NCBI GenBank assembly: GCA_030152605.1 | Contig: JASLJB010000298.1 | Span: 1 to 41,950, forward strand | DNA from: Acinetobacter sp. | GTDB taxonomy: Bacteria > Pseudomonadota > Gammaproteobacteria > Pseudomonadales > Moraxellaceae | Direction of reading: 5' to 3' | DNA length: 41,950 nucleotides | The notes under the pieces: model-generated | Seen by the model: only the letters and a program-made list of their open reading frames with translations | The model's database searches: none | What the model was told of the DNA's origin: nothing | In this document: in pieces, positions 34,187 through 41,950 of the stretch | Layout: each line of letters opens with the position of its first letter | Position numbering within the stretch: position 1 is the stretch's first letter | Position numbers and translations under genes: made by a program

Positions 34187-34813
34187 TCAGACGGCTGACA
34201 CCTGCGTCGCCTGCTGTTTTTTGACTTGGACCCATTGCCACCAACCATAGGCTGCCAGACCCACAAACAAGGTATATAGCACGGCGGTGAGATAAAGTTC
34301 TTTATAGGCAAACATGCCGACATAGACAATATCGACAGCCACCCACAACATCCAGGTCGCGATATAGCGTTGACTGGTCCAATAGGTGCCGAGCACACTC
34401 AAGGCAGCCAATTGCGCATCCAATAATGGCACGGCGGCATCGGTAAAGTTTTTTAAGATCAAACCAAAGATTAAGCCACCACTCATGGCGACTAAAATCT
34501 GTTGCAGCGCACGTCCCGGTTGAATCGGTTGAATCCGAATCTCATGCTGCTGTGCTTGGCCGCGCATCCAGGTCAGGAAACCATAAATATTCATGCCCAT
34601 GAACAAGATTTGTAGGACGGTTTCGCCATAAAGTTTGTATTGGAAAAACAACACCGCATAGATCAGCACTGCGATCAAATTCACCACCCAACACCACATG
34701 CTGCGCATGATGGTCAAACCAACACCGAGCACACTGATCAAGACTGCGATCGCCTCAAGTGCAGAGCCACCCAATATCCCAACCACCAATGCAAAAAGGT
34801 CCTGTGTTGTCAT
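34187..34813 (-). CDS. pnuC: Nicotinamide riboside transporter PnuC
   Basis: A 208-aa inner-membrane protein with about seven transmembrane helices, matching PnuC, which facilitates uptake of nicotinamide riboside for NAD synthesis. Recognisable parts are VLGVGLTIMRSMWCWVVNLI in the first half, the middle Trp/Tyr-rich segment MNIYGFLTWMRG, and the C-terminal TWMLWVAVDIVYVGMFAYKEL with LYTLFVGLAAYGWWQW, where substrate-facing aromatics and Asn/Asp residues of the family lie. The frame is open to 34873; the ATG at 34813 (MTTQDLF) is used since GAG lies just upstream and the extra N-terminal residues look unlike the family. No NAD-salvage kinase gene is adjacent. Confidence 0.9.
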   Translation of the reverse strand: MTTQDLFALVVGILGGSALEAIAVLISVLGVGLTIMRSMWCWVVNLIAVLIYAVLFFQYKLYGETVLQILFMGMNIYGFLTWMRGQAQQHEIRIQPIQPGRALQQILVAMSGGLIFGLILKNFTDAAVPLLDAQLAALSVLGTYWTSQRYIATWMLWVAVDIVYVGMFAYKELYLTAVLYTLFVGLAAYGWWQWVQVKKQQATQVSAV

Positions 34814-35078
34814 ATCACTCGATCTAAGCTGTAAAGTTGTATTATGAAAAAATGCCTGTTGAAAGCAAACCAAACACTCAAAAAATCACATGCACACCAC
34901 CGGCGTTGCATGACAGTTGAACTCTAGCAGAAATCCGATTTGAAGCAAATATTGTCACTTGGGCATTCACCCAATCGACAGCGCTCAAACAACAACGCGC
35001 TGGGCAAATATTTAAAAATTGACCAACGCGTAAGCTAAAAACTCAAAACGACTAAAAACTTAAAATGCTGTCGTTAGA

Positions 35079-36278
35079 CTATGACTTTAAAATCGACTCA
35101 AAGGCTTTGAGACGTTTATAAATCGACAGTAACTCGATGATGGTTTTCCAAGAGCTAATCAAATATTGGAATGATTCACGTACATTGCTAAACACGTTAT
35201 TGATCTGGGTCAGTAAACCTAAGGTAATCAAACCTGCCGAAATCGCGGGGAATAGCATCACCAAGCCAAAGATATTGTCCAGTTGGTTGTACCAAATACT
35301 GAACATATTAAAGTAAGAATAATGGAAATAGAGTCGGAAATAGTTTTTACGCACATTGGCATACAGTTCTTTTAAGGTCGCGGGTTGAGCACGATCCGCA
35401 TGATCCTCACCATAGACCAACTCTTTACGATAGGCGGCTTCAACTTTTTGATTATTAAACTCTAAGCCCGGCAGTTTGATCCCCACCACCATCAATAAGA
35501 AAGTACCAAATAAGGCCCAACCGATCGCCGCCCAGACCAAGGCATATTTAATCTCACCAATCACGGGCAAGGCAGGAACACGTTCAGACAATTGAATCAA
35601 GACCGGTAGAAACGCAATCAAGGTCAAAATCGCACGCACAAAACTCACGCCAAGGGTTTCTAAGGTACTGGCAAAACGCATGGTGTCTTCTTGTACCCGC
35701 TGCGAGGCGCCCTCGACATGGCGCAGGATATGCCAGTGCTCGGTGTAGTAGTTATTCATCGCGGTACGCCAGCGGAAGATAAAATGACTGACGAAAAATA
35801 AATTGAGGATGGCAATGGTCACATAGACCGCGGCCAAATATAAAAAGGTTAAGGTGCCTTGGTAGAGCAGTGCAATATCACCACCGGCGCCATTACTCAT
35901 CATCTTTTGTAGCAGGTCATAAAACGGGCTATACCATGCGTTGACCGCAACACTGAGTTGCACGCTGAACCAAACATTGAAAATGATCAGTGCTGAACCC
36001 CAAACGGACCAAGCCTGCCAAGGATGATTGGCTTTCAACTTCCAAAACAGCGCAAAGGCACTGATCGAGACACCATACCAGAGATAGAACCACAGATATT
36101 GCGCGGCCCAAAAACGACTCAACCCAATCGGTTGGGCAGCTTCGCTATAACCGGGCGCAAAGCCCAACAGTGTCCCCCACTCTTTGCCGCCGCTATACCA
36201 CAGCGCAATATTGATAAAAAACCAGAGGATGGCGGATAAAAAGAACCACTTGGGGTTGGGAAAAAAAGATTTAAACAT
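35079..36278 (-). CDS. sbmA: SbmA/BacA-family peptide antibiotic transporter
   Basis: A 399-aa inner-membrane protein close in length to E. coli SbmA (406 aa). It imports microcins, proline-rich peptides and similar compounds using the proton gradient. The opening FFPNPKWFFLSAILWFF, the segment WRTAMNNYYTEHWHILRHVEGASQRVQEDT and the closing FQYLISSWKTIIELLSIYKRLKAFE are typical of the SbmA/BacA transmembrane domain. The equivalent ABC-type exporters carry an ATPase after this part; here the protein ends, which separates true SbmA from YddA/BclA-like members. AGGA lies about 12 bases from the ATG, rather far. The gene is on its own, with no clear terminator seen. Confidence 0.92.
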   Translation of the reverse strand: MFKSFFPNPKWFFLSAILWFFINIALWYSGGKEWGTLLGFAPGYSEAAQPIGLSRFWAAQYLWFYLWYGVSISAFALFWKLKANHPWQAWSVWGSALIIFNVWFSVQLSVAVNAWYSPFYDLLQKMMSNGAGGDIALLYQGTLTFLYLAAVYVTIAILNLFFVSHFIFRWRTAMNNYYTEHWHILRHVEGASQRVQEDTMRFASTLETLGVSFVRAILTLIAFLPVLIQLSERVPALPVIGEIKYALVWAAIGWALFGTFLLMVVGIKLPGLEFNNQKVEAAYRKELVYGEDHADRAQPATLKELYANVRKNYFRLYFHYSYFNMFSIWYNQLDNIFGLVMLFPAISAGLITLGLLTQINNVFSNVRESFQYLISSWKTIIELLSIYKRLKAFESILKS

Positions 36279-36615
36279 CGAGTGTAATTGTCCTAAACAG
36301 CTGTACGATTAAGCGAGAGCTTGGCCGAAAAACATGTCGGCTATTATTTCCGCTCAAGCTTAATTTTTCTTTAACTCATTCATAGTGTTGTGTATATAAA
36401 TGTGCAGAGTTTTAATTTTTTATGTCAGTTTGATTGACCTTGGCCTGATCGGTGTGGATTGATTTGGCTGGACCTGTGACATGATCTGGCTCCTTTAAGT
36501 ATTCAACCTTATTCTTCACTTCATTTTTCAAAAATAAAATAATTAAAATAAATAATTCAGAAATTTCGATCTGTATTTACTTCGCTTAAGTCACTCAATA
36601 TACATGAATTTGCAA
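36279..36615. other. 337-base intergenic region, nothing recognised
   Basis: AT-rich sequence between the sbmA start and the 3' end of the desaturase gene on the same strand. No open frame, hairpin terminator or repeat stands out. It presumably contains the sbmA promoter, but no convincing -35/-10 pair was found. Confidence 0.5.
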
Positions 36616-37419
36616 CTAGAACACCTGCCGAATTTCAACCTCAGGCGCATAAGCATCGAGACGTTTGGCCAACACATGCAAACGCCGCGTCGGCACGGCT
36701 GGAAATAAATGATGTTCAACATGGTAAAACATATTGTAAGTCACCACACGCTTGAGTTCGTGGCGTACCGTACGCGCCATATAAATATGATCCTCAGTAT
36801 CATGATGCACCGTCCACACTGCAAAAAATGCGGTCATACACTGCCCGATCAGCATCGCAATCACATGGAATTTTAAAATCTGAATATCCCACACCGCAAA
36901 CACCAAGACCAGTAACACCACATTGGCCGCCAACTCGGCATAGATCCAACGCCGTTGTGTGCGTGTGCCAACTTGCAAGGCCTTATGATGCAACAAAAAA
37001 GGAAACACTGGTCCAAACAACAGTGCCTGCCACCAACGCATTTTGGCACTTTTGGCTTCGATATCTTCGTCTTGCATGCAGTGCTGATGATGACGCAAAT
37101 GATTGATCTGTACCGCATGCATCGAACCCAACATCAGCACACTCAACACAAACATCACCCAATGCGTGAGCTGACGCGGTAGGCCGAGGGCAAAGTGAAA
37201 GGCATTATGCACCTGACGCAGGCCGGTGAGAAAAAACATAAAGGCGCAGCCAAAGGCCAGTACATAGAGCAAGGGATAGCTCTGCGCCACATAGGCAAAG
37301 CCCAATGCTGCAAGCAGCCAAGGTAGAGAAATGAATAACTCGGAAATGATATCTTTTTGATTTAAATGCAGCAGATCTTTCCACTGCACAGCTTGGAGTA
37401 AATCACTGGCTGGTTTCAT
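36616..37419 (-). CDS. Membrane-bound fatty acid desaturase family protein
   Basis: A 267-aa inner-membrane di-iron protein of the fatty acid desaturase superfamily. The three histidine boxes are intact: HNAFH (HXXXH), HLRHHQHC (HXXHH) and YHVEHHLFP (HXXHH), with a further HHDTEDH before the last. Four or so transmembrane helices lie between them. The family contains desaturases, hydroxylases and carotenoid ketolases; which reaction this member performs is not clear. The short length (family members are often 300-400 aa) points to a compact form. No strong ribosome binding site is visible before the ATG at 37419, and no redox partner gene lies alongside. Confidence 0.87.
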   Translation of the reverse strand: MKPASDLLQAVQWKDLLHLNQKDIISELFISLPWLLAALGFAYVAQSYPLLYVLAFGCAFMFFLTGLRQVHNAFHFALGLPRQLTHWVMFVLSVLMLGSMHAVQINHLRHHQHCMQDEDIEAKSAKMRWWQALLFGPVFPFLLHHKALQVGTRTQRRWIYAELAANVVLLVLVFAVWDIQILKFHVIAMLIGQCMTAFFAVWTVHHDTEDHIYMARTVRHELKRVVTYNMFYHVEHHLFPAVPTRRLHVLAKRLDAYAPEVEIRQVF

Positions 37420-37518
37420 ATTTTAGTTCTTGATTGAAGAGCGTTCTGTTGAAAACTATCCAAGTTATGCACAGAAATCAAGATTAAAAATCAGTCGGTT
37501 AATTTAAACAACATAAAA

Positions 37519-37550
37519 AACCTGTAAGGAAATCGCTTTCCTTACAGGTT
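37519..37550 (-). terminator. Rho-independent terminator of the betT transcript
   Basis: A perfect 14-bp stem (AACCTGTAAGGAAA and its complement) with a TCGC loop is followed on the minus strand by a T run. It lies 70 bases beyond the end of the small metal-binding gene and would terminate the betT plus metal-binding-gene transcript. Confidence 0.88.
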
Positions 37551-37619
37551 CATGGCGAATCACTTGGCGATCACCGCATTCAAGCGCAGTAGATGCTGCG
37601 CTCAAATTCAAGCCACGGC

Positions 37620-37817
37620 TTAATCCACCTGTGGCGCAAAACCATCTTCGGTCAATGCAGCGCTAATCGCCTCAAACGACTGCTGGGTTTGTACTTCAAC
37701 CAACTTGGTCTCGACATTGATCTCGACCACTGCATCTGGATCTAAGGCTTTGATACTCGCCGTCACGCCACGCGCGCAACCGCCACAACTGATACTCGGT
37801 ACTGTAAATTTCATCAT
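37620..37817 (-). CDS. Heavy-metal-associated (CopZ/MerP-like) domain protein
   Basis: A 65-aa ferredoxin-like-fold protein with the metal-binding loop SCGGCARGV (CxxC; the family normally reads MxCxxC, and here PSISCGGC replaces the Met region). It probably binds copper(I) or a similar soft metal and hands it to a P-type ATPase or regulator. Its beta-alpha-beta-beta-alpha-beta length is standard. AGGA lies six bases before the second ATG (37814), so translation may start there rather than at 37817. It follows betT by nine bases on the same strand and shares its terminator, an unexpected pairing. No copper ATPase or metal regulator is nearby. Confidence 0.86.
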   Translation of the reverse strand: MMKFTVPSISCGGCARGVTASIKALDPDAVVEINVETKLVEVQTQQSFEAISAALTEDGFAPQVD

Positions 37818-37826
37818 AGTTCCTGT

Positions 37827-39878
37827 TTAACCCTCAGGGCTTTTGTTTTCATGTGCCAACTGCAAATGCAAGAAGGTCAGATGACGTTCGTATTTGTCCA
37901 AAATATCATTGATGACTTGTTCTTTGCTATAGCCAACCAAATCATTGCCTTGGCTGCCCTCAAATAAGAAGGTTTCTAGGCGATAATAGTGCTCTTTACC
38001 GACTTTGGCGCGACGGCTAAACGACGGTGCGACATACTGACGCGGCCAGATCTGGTAAATAAAGTTTTGCTCATTGTTCAAGTCGATGATCAAATCGATA
38101 TGGTAGAGCTGGTCATTGTCTTCGAGTGGCACGATATCGACCGTCACCTGTGCATGCTTGCTCCGCATCTCATTCGCCACCGCATCGACCGCGGGTTTGG
38201 CCACTTGATCCAACATTTTCAATGTTGCGACCGTACCTGGATACTGCATCACACGGGTCAGACGTTGTTTCCAGTTCAGGATATCGACGTTACCCACCAC
38301 CGGCGCCGAGTTGAGGTTGGAACTCTGAGAGCGGAAGTCCTCAAGCCTAAAGGCTTTAAACAGTCCAAACATCACAAAGAACATCACGAAACTAAAGGGT
38401 AAGCCCATGATCACCGTGGCTTTTTGTAGGGTGCTGATGCCGTCCGTCATCAACATGGCCACGGTCAATAAGGCAATGGTGACTGCCCAGAAGATCCGCA
38501 ACCAGTTCGGTGCATCTTGATTGACGTCTTTGAGCTTGTAGGTAAAGTTGCCCAATACCATCGCGCCCGAATCCGCAGAGGTGACATAGAACAGTAGTCC
38601 CGTCACAAACACCACCACGGCGGTGACCGAGAACCATGGATAGTTAGAAAACAGTTTATAAAAACCATGCTCAGGACTGGCGAGGGTTTCATAGACAAAG
38701 CCCAAGTTGCCATGAATCGCTTCATACAAGGCACTGTTGCCCATGACCGAAATCCACGCCAAGGTAAACATAAATGGAATGATCAAGGTCCCGGTCACAA
38801 ACTGGCGAATGGTTCGACCCCGTGAGATACGCGCCAAGAACAAGCCCACAAACGGTGACCATGCGATCCACCAAGCCCAGAAAAACAGGGTCCAGTCTTT
38901 GAGCCACTGCTGACTGTGTTCGTCTTGGTTATAGGCAAAGCTGTCCAAGGTCATCGAAGGGAACATACTGATATAGTCGCCGACGTTGAGCACCAAGGCA
39001 TTGAGTAGGAACTGGGTATCGCCCAAGAACAGGATAAACAGCACCAAACCAATGGCAAAAAACACGTTCAGTTCAGACAGCAGCTTGAGGCCTTTGTCCA
39101 CGCCGGTGGTGGCAGACACGATCGAAATCGCCACCGCCAAACCGACCAAGCCGATCTGTACGCCCATGCCCTCCGGCCAGCCCAAAAGTACAGTCAGTCC
39201 ATAGTTGAGTTGCACCACCCCAATCCCGCAGGTGGTGGCGATGCCAAAGATGGTGCCTATCACCGCGGCGATATCGACCAGATCCCCGATCCAACCATTG
39301 ATTTTCTCACCAAAGATCGGGTACAGGGCCGAGCGAATGGTCAACGGCAAATTATAACGATAGGCAAAGTAGCCGAGTGCGATCCCGACCAAGGCATACA
39401 TACACCAACCGGTTAAACCATAGTGGAAAATCGTCCAGACGATGGCTTGCCGTGCGGCTTCAAGGGTTTGCCCCTCTCCGATCGGCGGTTGCATATATTG
39501 GGTAATCGGTTCTAAGACCGAGAAGAACATCAAGTCGATCCCGATCCCTGCGGCAAACAGCATCGCGGACCAACTGAGTAAACTGAATTCAGGTTTGGAG
39601 TGTTTGGGACCGAGTTTGATTTCCCCGTAGCGCGAACACGCGATAATCAGCACAAAAATAATATAAAGAGAAGCTGCTGCAAAATAATACCAACCGAGGG
39701 TCGAGCTGACCCAATCCAAACTCACATCGAGTATTTCACCGGCTTGTTCGGTGAACAGCATGGTGAGAAAGGAAAATAATAAAATTAACCCCGCAGCAAT
39801 GAAAAATACCGGCCGATTTAGTTGTTGTTCTGGCGTGTCTCGATCAGACAATTTAAGTTGAGTCGGTTCATTTTGCAT
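37827..39878 (-). CDS. betT: BCCT-family choline transporter BetT
   Basis: A 683-aa inner-membrane choline importer, supplying substrate for glycine betaine synthesis. Twelve transmembrane helices occupy the first 520 residues. The BCCT signature WAWWIAWSPFVGLFLARISRG is present, with the earlier AAGIGIDLMFFSVLEP segment that carries the glycine stretch of helix 3. The C-terminal cytoplasmic extension of about 150 residues is the type used in osmosensing by BetT. GAGG lies six bases before the ATG at 39878. It is divergent from betI with a shared operator region, and transcribed together with the small metal-binding protein downstream. BetI identity and betB beside it make choline the best substrate. 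Confidence 0.94.
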   Translation of the reverse strand: MQNEPTQLKLSDRDTPEQQLNRPVFFIAAGLILLFSFLTMLFTEQAGEILDVSLDWVSSTLGWYYFAAASLYIIFVLIIACSRYGEIKLGPKHSKPEFSLLSWSAMLFAAGIGIDLMFFSVLEPITQYMQPPIGEGQTLEAARQAIVWTIFHYGLTGWCMYALVGIALGYFAYRYNLPLTIRSALYPIFGEKINGWIGDLVDIAAVIGTIFGIATTCGIGVVQLNYGLTVLLGWPEGMGVQIGLVGLAVAISIVSATTGVDKGLKLLSELNVFFAIGLVLFILFLGDTQFLLNALVLNVGDYISMFPSMTLDSFAYNQDEHSQQWLKDWTLFFWAWWIAWSPFVGLFLARISRGRTIRQFVTGTLIIPFMFTLAWISVMGNSALYEAIHGNLGFVYETLASPEHGFYKLFSNYPWFSVTAVVVFVTGLLFYVTSADSGAMVLGNFTYKLKDVNQDAPNWLRIFWAVTIALLTVAMLMTDGISTLQKATVIMGLPFSFVMFFVMFGLFKAFRLEDFRSQSSNLNSAPVVGNVDILNWKQRLTRVMQYPGTVATLKMLDQVAKPAVDAVANEMRSKHAQVTVDIVPLEDNDQLYHIDLIIDLNNEQNFIYQIWPRQYVAPSFSRRAKVGKEHYYRLETFLFEGSQGNDLVGYSKEQVINDILDKYERHLTFLHLQLAHENKSPEG

Positions 39879-40076
39879 AAAATCCTCTAAGGTTTAAGGT
39901 GAACGTCGAAGCGAAAATCGACGTGTTTGCGCACACAGCATAATGCGTTGATGTTTAACTATTGTGCTTTAAATGTCAAAACCACCAAGTTTTGATCGCA
40001 AATCCACTTGCGATTCAGCATTTTTTCAATCAGATCTGCATCCGATTTACGGGTTTTTTAGGTTGCTGTTTTGTTG

Positions 40077-40105
40077 ATCATATACCCCATTGATTGAACG
40101 TTCAA
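40077..40105 (-). promoter_or_regulatory. Probable betT promoter
   Basis: On the minus strand TTGAAC (40105-40100) and TATGAT (40082-40077) are exactly 17 bases apart. The -35 is half of the operator palindrome. Confidence 0.7.
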
Positions 40106-40110
40106 TCAAT
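40089..40110. promoter_or_regulatory. BetI-type operator, perfect 22-bp palindrome
   Basis: The left half ATTGATTGAAC (40089-40099) is followed directly by its exact inverse complement (40100-40110). The GAACGTTC core is typical of TetR-family BetI sites. It covers the -35 boxes of both divergent promoters, so one bound repressor could silence both. Choline would normally relieve repression. Confidence 0.85.
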
Positions 40111-40122
40111 AATGCGTATACT
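40094..40122 (+). promoter_or_regulatory. Probable betI-betB promoter
   Basis: TTGAAC (40094-40099) and TATACT (40117-40122) are exactly 17 bases apart, mirroring the betT promoter across the palindrome. Confidence 0.75.
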
Positions 40123-40201
40123 GATTTGAAAACGAATTGCTTATCGACGGCCGAAGTTAGATAATTTTGTGTTGTTTATTAAGATGATGGCGACTTAAAC
40201 C

Positions 40202-40798
40202 ATGACTAAATCACGCGTCAAACCCGAACACGTCAGACGTGAAGAAATCATCCAAGCCACCTACCAAGTGGTGCATGATGAAGGACTCACCAACATGACC
40301 CTGGCCAAGATCGCCAAACAAGCGGGCTTGTCGACCGGGATCGTCAGTCATTATTTTGGTGATAAACAAGGTTTGATCAATGCCTGCATGTTGGACATGC
40401 TGAATATCTTGCGCCTTAAAACCGAGCAATATAAGACCCAGTACAGTTCACGGCCGGTCGATCAAATCAAAGCCATCATCGATTCAAACTTCGATGTGAC
40501 TCAGGTCAATCAAATTTCAATGCGTCTGTGGTTAGACTTTTGGTCCGCCAGTATGCATATGCCGCAATTGCATCGTTTACAAAAGATTAATGATCAACGA
40601 TTGAAGTCGAATCTGCGCCATCACTTGTTGCAGTTACTGCCGCCAGCACAAGCCGAACTCGGCGCCAGTGGCTTGGCCGCCATCATCGATGGCTTATGGC
40701 TACGCGGTAGTTTGATGGGACATTTGGCTGAAGGCTTTGATGCGCAGCATGCCCGTGAAGTGGCTTATCATTATTTGAATATGCTCATTAAACAGTAA
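40202..40798 (+). CDS. betI: TetR-family choline-responsive repressor BetI
   Basis: A 198-aa TetR-type regulator that represses choline uptake and oxidation genes and releases DNA when choline is present. The N-terminal helix-turn-helix (about residues 12-58) includes RREEIIQATYQVVHDEGL, then TLAKIAKQAGLSTGIVSHYF as the recognition region and DKQGLINACM. The rest is the ligand-binding helical domain, with WLDFWSASMHMPQLHRLQ typical of BetI. The start at 40202 is the first Met of the open frame and gives the usual BetI length; the ribosome binding site is weak. It is divergent from betT and followed by betB after about 157 bases. Confidence 0.95.
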   Translation: MTKSRVKPEHVRREEIIQATYQVVHDEGLTNMTLAKIAKQAGLSTGIVSHYFGDKQGLINACMLDMLNILRLKTEQYKTQYSSRPVDQIKAIIDSNFDVTQVNQISMRLWLDFWSASMHMPQLHRLQKINDQRLKSNLRHHLLQLLPPAQAELGASGLAAIIDGLWLRGSLMGHLAEGFDAQHAREVAYHYLNMLIKQ

Positions 40799-40955
40799 CG
40801 CTGAACTTGTAAAACAGAAGTCTTCAAGCTGTAAAACATTTGCCTTGGGCCGGTCATTTCAGCCCCTGCAGTTTCCCTCAGGCACTGGTGTCGTCATCGC
40901 CTTGCGCCGCCTTCAATGATCACAGCCCCCTTTTAATATTTGCAGGAGTTTCAAT

Positions 40956-41950
40956 ATGCACCAAGTACCGAATTATTCGTTATATATACATGGGCAATAT
41001 GTCGATGCCAGCAGTGGAAAAACCTTTGACAGCATCAACCCTGCAAATGGTGAGGTGTTGGCGCAGATCCAAATTGCATCCGAACAAGACATCAATGCCG
41101 CAGTAAAAAGTGCCCAACAGGGCCAAAAAGTCTGGGCCAGCATGACTGCGATGCAGCGCTCACGCATCCTGCGCCGTGCGGTGGATATTTTACGTGAACG
41201 CAATGATGAATTGGCGCTGCTCGAAACCCAAGACTCCGGTAAAGCTTTTTCAGAAACCTCGGTGGTGGATATCGTCACCGGTGCCGATGTGATCGAATAC
41301 TATGCTGGCCTTGCCACCGCGATCCACGGCGAACAACTGCCGCTACGCGACAGCAGCTTCTTTTATACCCGTCGCGAACCACTCGGCGTCGTCGCTGGGA
41401 TTGGTGCATGGAACTATCCGATTCAAATCGCGATGTGGAAAGCCGCGCCAGCACTGGCGGCAGGCAATGCCATGGTCTACAAACCTAGTGAATCCACCCC
41501 ACTCTCGACCTATAAACTGGCAGAGATTTTGACCGAAGCCGGTCTACCTGACGGCGTATTTAACGTGGTGCAAGGCCCAGGTGCTGAAGTTGGTCCATGG
41601 CTGACCGAGCATCCAGATATCGCCAAAGTCACTTTTACCGGCGGTGTGGCCAGCGGTAAAAAAGTCATGGCCAGCGCAGCAGGTTCAACCCTCAAAGACG
41701 TGACCATGGAACTCGGTGGTAAATCCCCGCTGATCATCTGTGACGATGCCGATCTCGACAAAGCTGCTGATATCGCCATGATGGCCAACTTCTATAGCTC
41801 GGGCCAAGTCTGTACCAACGGTACACGCGTCTTTGTGCCAAGTGCGATGAAACACGACTTTGAACAGGCGCTGTTAAAGCGCGTCAAAAACATCCGCATG
41901 GGCGATCCAACCGATCCAGCCACCAACTTCGGTCCGCTCAACAGCTTCCA
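40956..41950 (+). CDS. betB: Betaine aldehyde dehydrogenase BetB (truncated by window end)
   Basis: The first 331 codons of an NAD(P)-dependent aldehyde dehydrogenase that oxidises betaine aldehyde to glycine betaine, an osmoprotectant. The frame is open from the ATG at 40956 to the window edge; AGGAG lies eight bases upstream. Visible motifs are GAWNYPIQIAMWKAAPALAAGN, TFTGGVASGKK (cofactor binding), MELGGKSP with general base Glu252, and SSGQVCTNGTRVFVP with nucleophile Cys286. The numbering of both catalytic residues agrees with E. coli BetB. Roughly 160 more residues and probably betA (choline dehydrogenase) lie beyond the window. It is likely co-transcribed with betI. Confidence 0.96.
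   Translation, partial: MHQVPNYSLYIHGQYVDASSGKTFDSINPANGEVLAQIQIASEQDINAAVKSAQQGQKVWASMTAMQRSRILRRAVDILRERNDELALLETQDSGKAFSETSVVDIVTGADVIEYYAGLATAIHGEQLPLRDSSFFYTRREPLGVVAGIGAWNYPIQIAMWKAAPALAAGNAMVYKPSESTPLSTYKLAEILTEAGLPDGVFNVVQGPGAEVGPWLTEHPDIAKVTFTGGVASGKKVMASAAGSTLKDVTMELGGKSPLIICDDADLDKAADIAMMANFYSSGQVCTNGTRVFVPSAMKHDFEQALLKRVKNIRMGDPTDPATNFGPLNSF

Larger units (their letters stand above)
39879..40201. other. 323-base divergent control region betT-betI
   Basis: It holds the palindromic operator and the two divergent promoters listed separately, clustered near 40077-40122. The leader toward betT is about 190 bases and toward betI about 70 bases. No small gene is seen in either leader. 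Confidence 0.7.

Noticed and set aside
37989..38402. A 137-codon plus-strand frame inside betT
   Set aside because: It is an antisense shadow of the betT coding region, whose protein is clearly the real product.

Overview
The window looks like chromosomal DNA from an Acinetobacter-like gammaproteobacterium. This rests on gene content and protein character: a betT / betI / betB choline cluster, NfuA, a beta carbonic anhydrase, cobalamin-dependent MetH, two rhomboid proteases, tesA divergent from ybbA-ybbP, and a FimA-type chaperone-usher cluster. No rRNA, tRNA, CRISPR array, transposase, integrase or phage gene was recognised. The genus is an inference; no search was possible.

Layout. 1-5.2 kb: rhomboid protease, a 331-base gap packed with hairpins, the ABC exporter pair ybbA-ybbP, and the divergent esterase tesA. 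5.2-10.7 kb: carbonic anhydrase, a secreted lipase-like alpha/beta hydrolase, an unrecognised 371-aa protein with a probable TTG start, and a catecholate-siderophore TonB-dependent receptor with a Fur-like box. 10.8-16 kb: nfuA, a second rhomboid, an unrecognised 511-aa protein with a Rossmann-like motif, and a PiT phosphate transporter. 16.2-20.5 kb: metH and a peptide deformylase paralogue. 20.5-21.5 kb: about 1 kb with no convincing gene. 21.5-27.6 kb: a complete chaperone-usher fimbrial cluster (major pilin, chaperone, usher, two-domain tip adhesin, minor pilin), with a TTTTAG hexamer tandem repeat in the 484-base gap between pilin and chaperone. 27.7-30.5 kb: GNAT acetyltransferase, Cof-type HAD phosphatase, MHS-family transporter. 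30.6-33.3 kb: the most accessory-looking part, with a decayed small membrane-protein gene, an AT-rich orphan gene of the type VI immunity (DUF3396) family, and a Gly/Ser-rich lipoprotein. 33.5-37.4 kb: DUF2505 protein, PnuC, SbmA/BacA-like peptide transporter, membrane fatty-acid desaturase. 37.5-41.95 kb: a small heavy-metal-associated protein, betT, betI and the 5' part of betB, which runs off the window.

How the genes work together. BetT imports choline. BetB oxidises betaine aldehyde to glycine betaine. BetI is the TetR-type repressor, and a perfect 22-bp palindrome lies across the -35 boxes of two near-symmetrical divergent promoters between betT and betI. The fimbrial genes form a self-contained surface-organelle module. 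The Fur-like box predicts iron repression of the siderophore receptor.

No clearly undescribed multi-gene system could be demonstrated. The best leads are the pilin-chaperone hexamer repeat, the hairpin-rich gap near 1 kb, the orphan immunity gene beside a broken gene, and the two unrecognised proteins of 371 and 511 aa.
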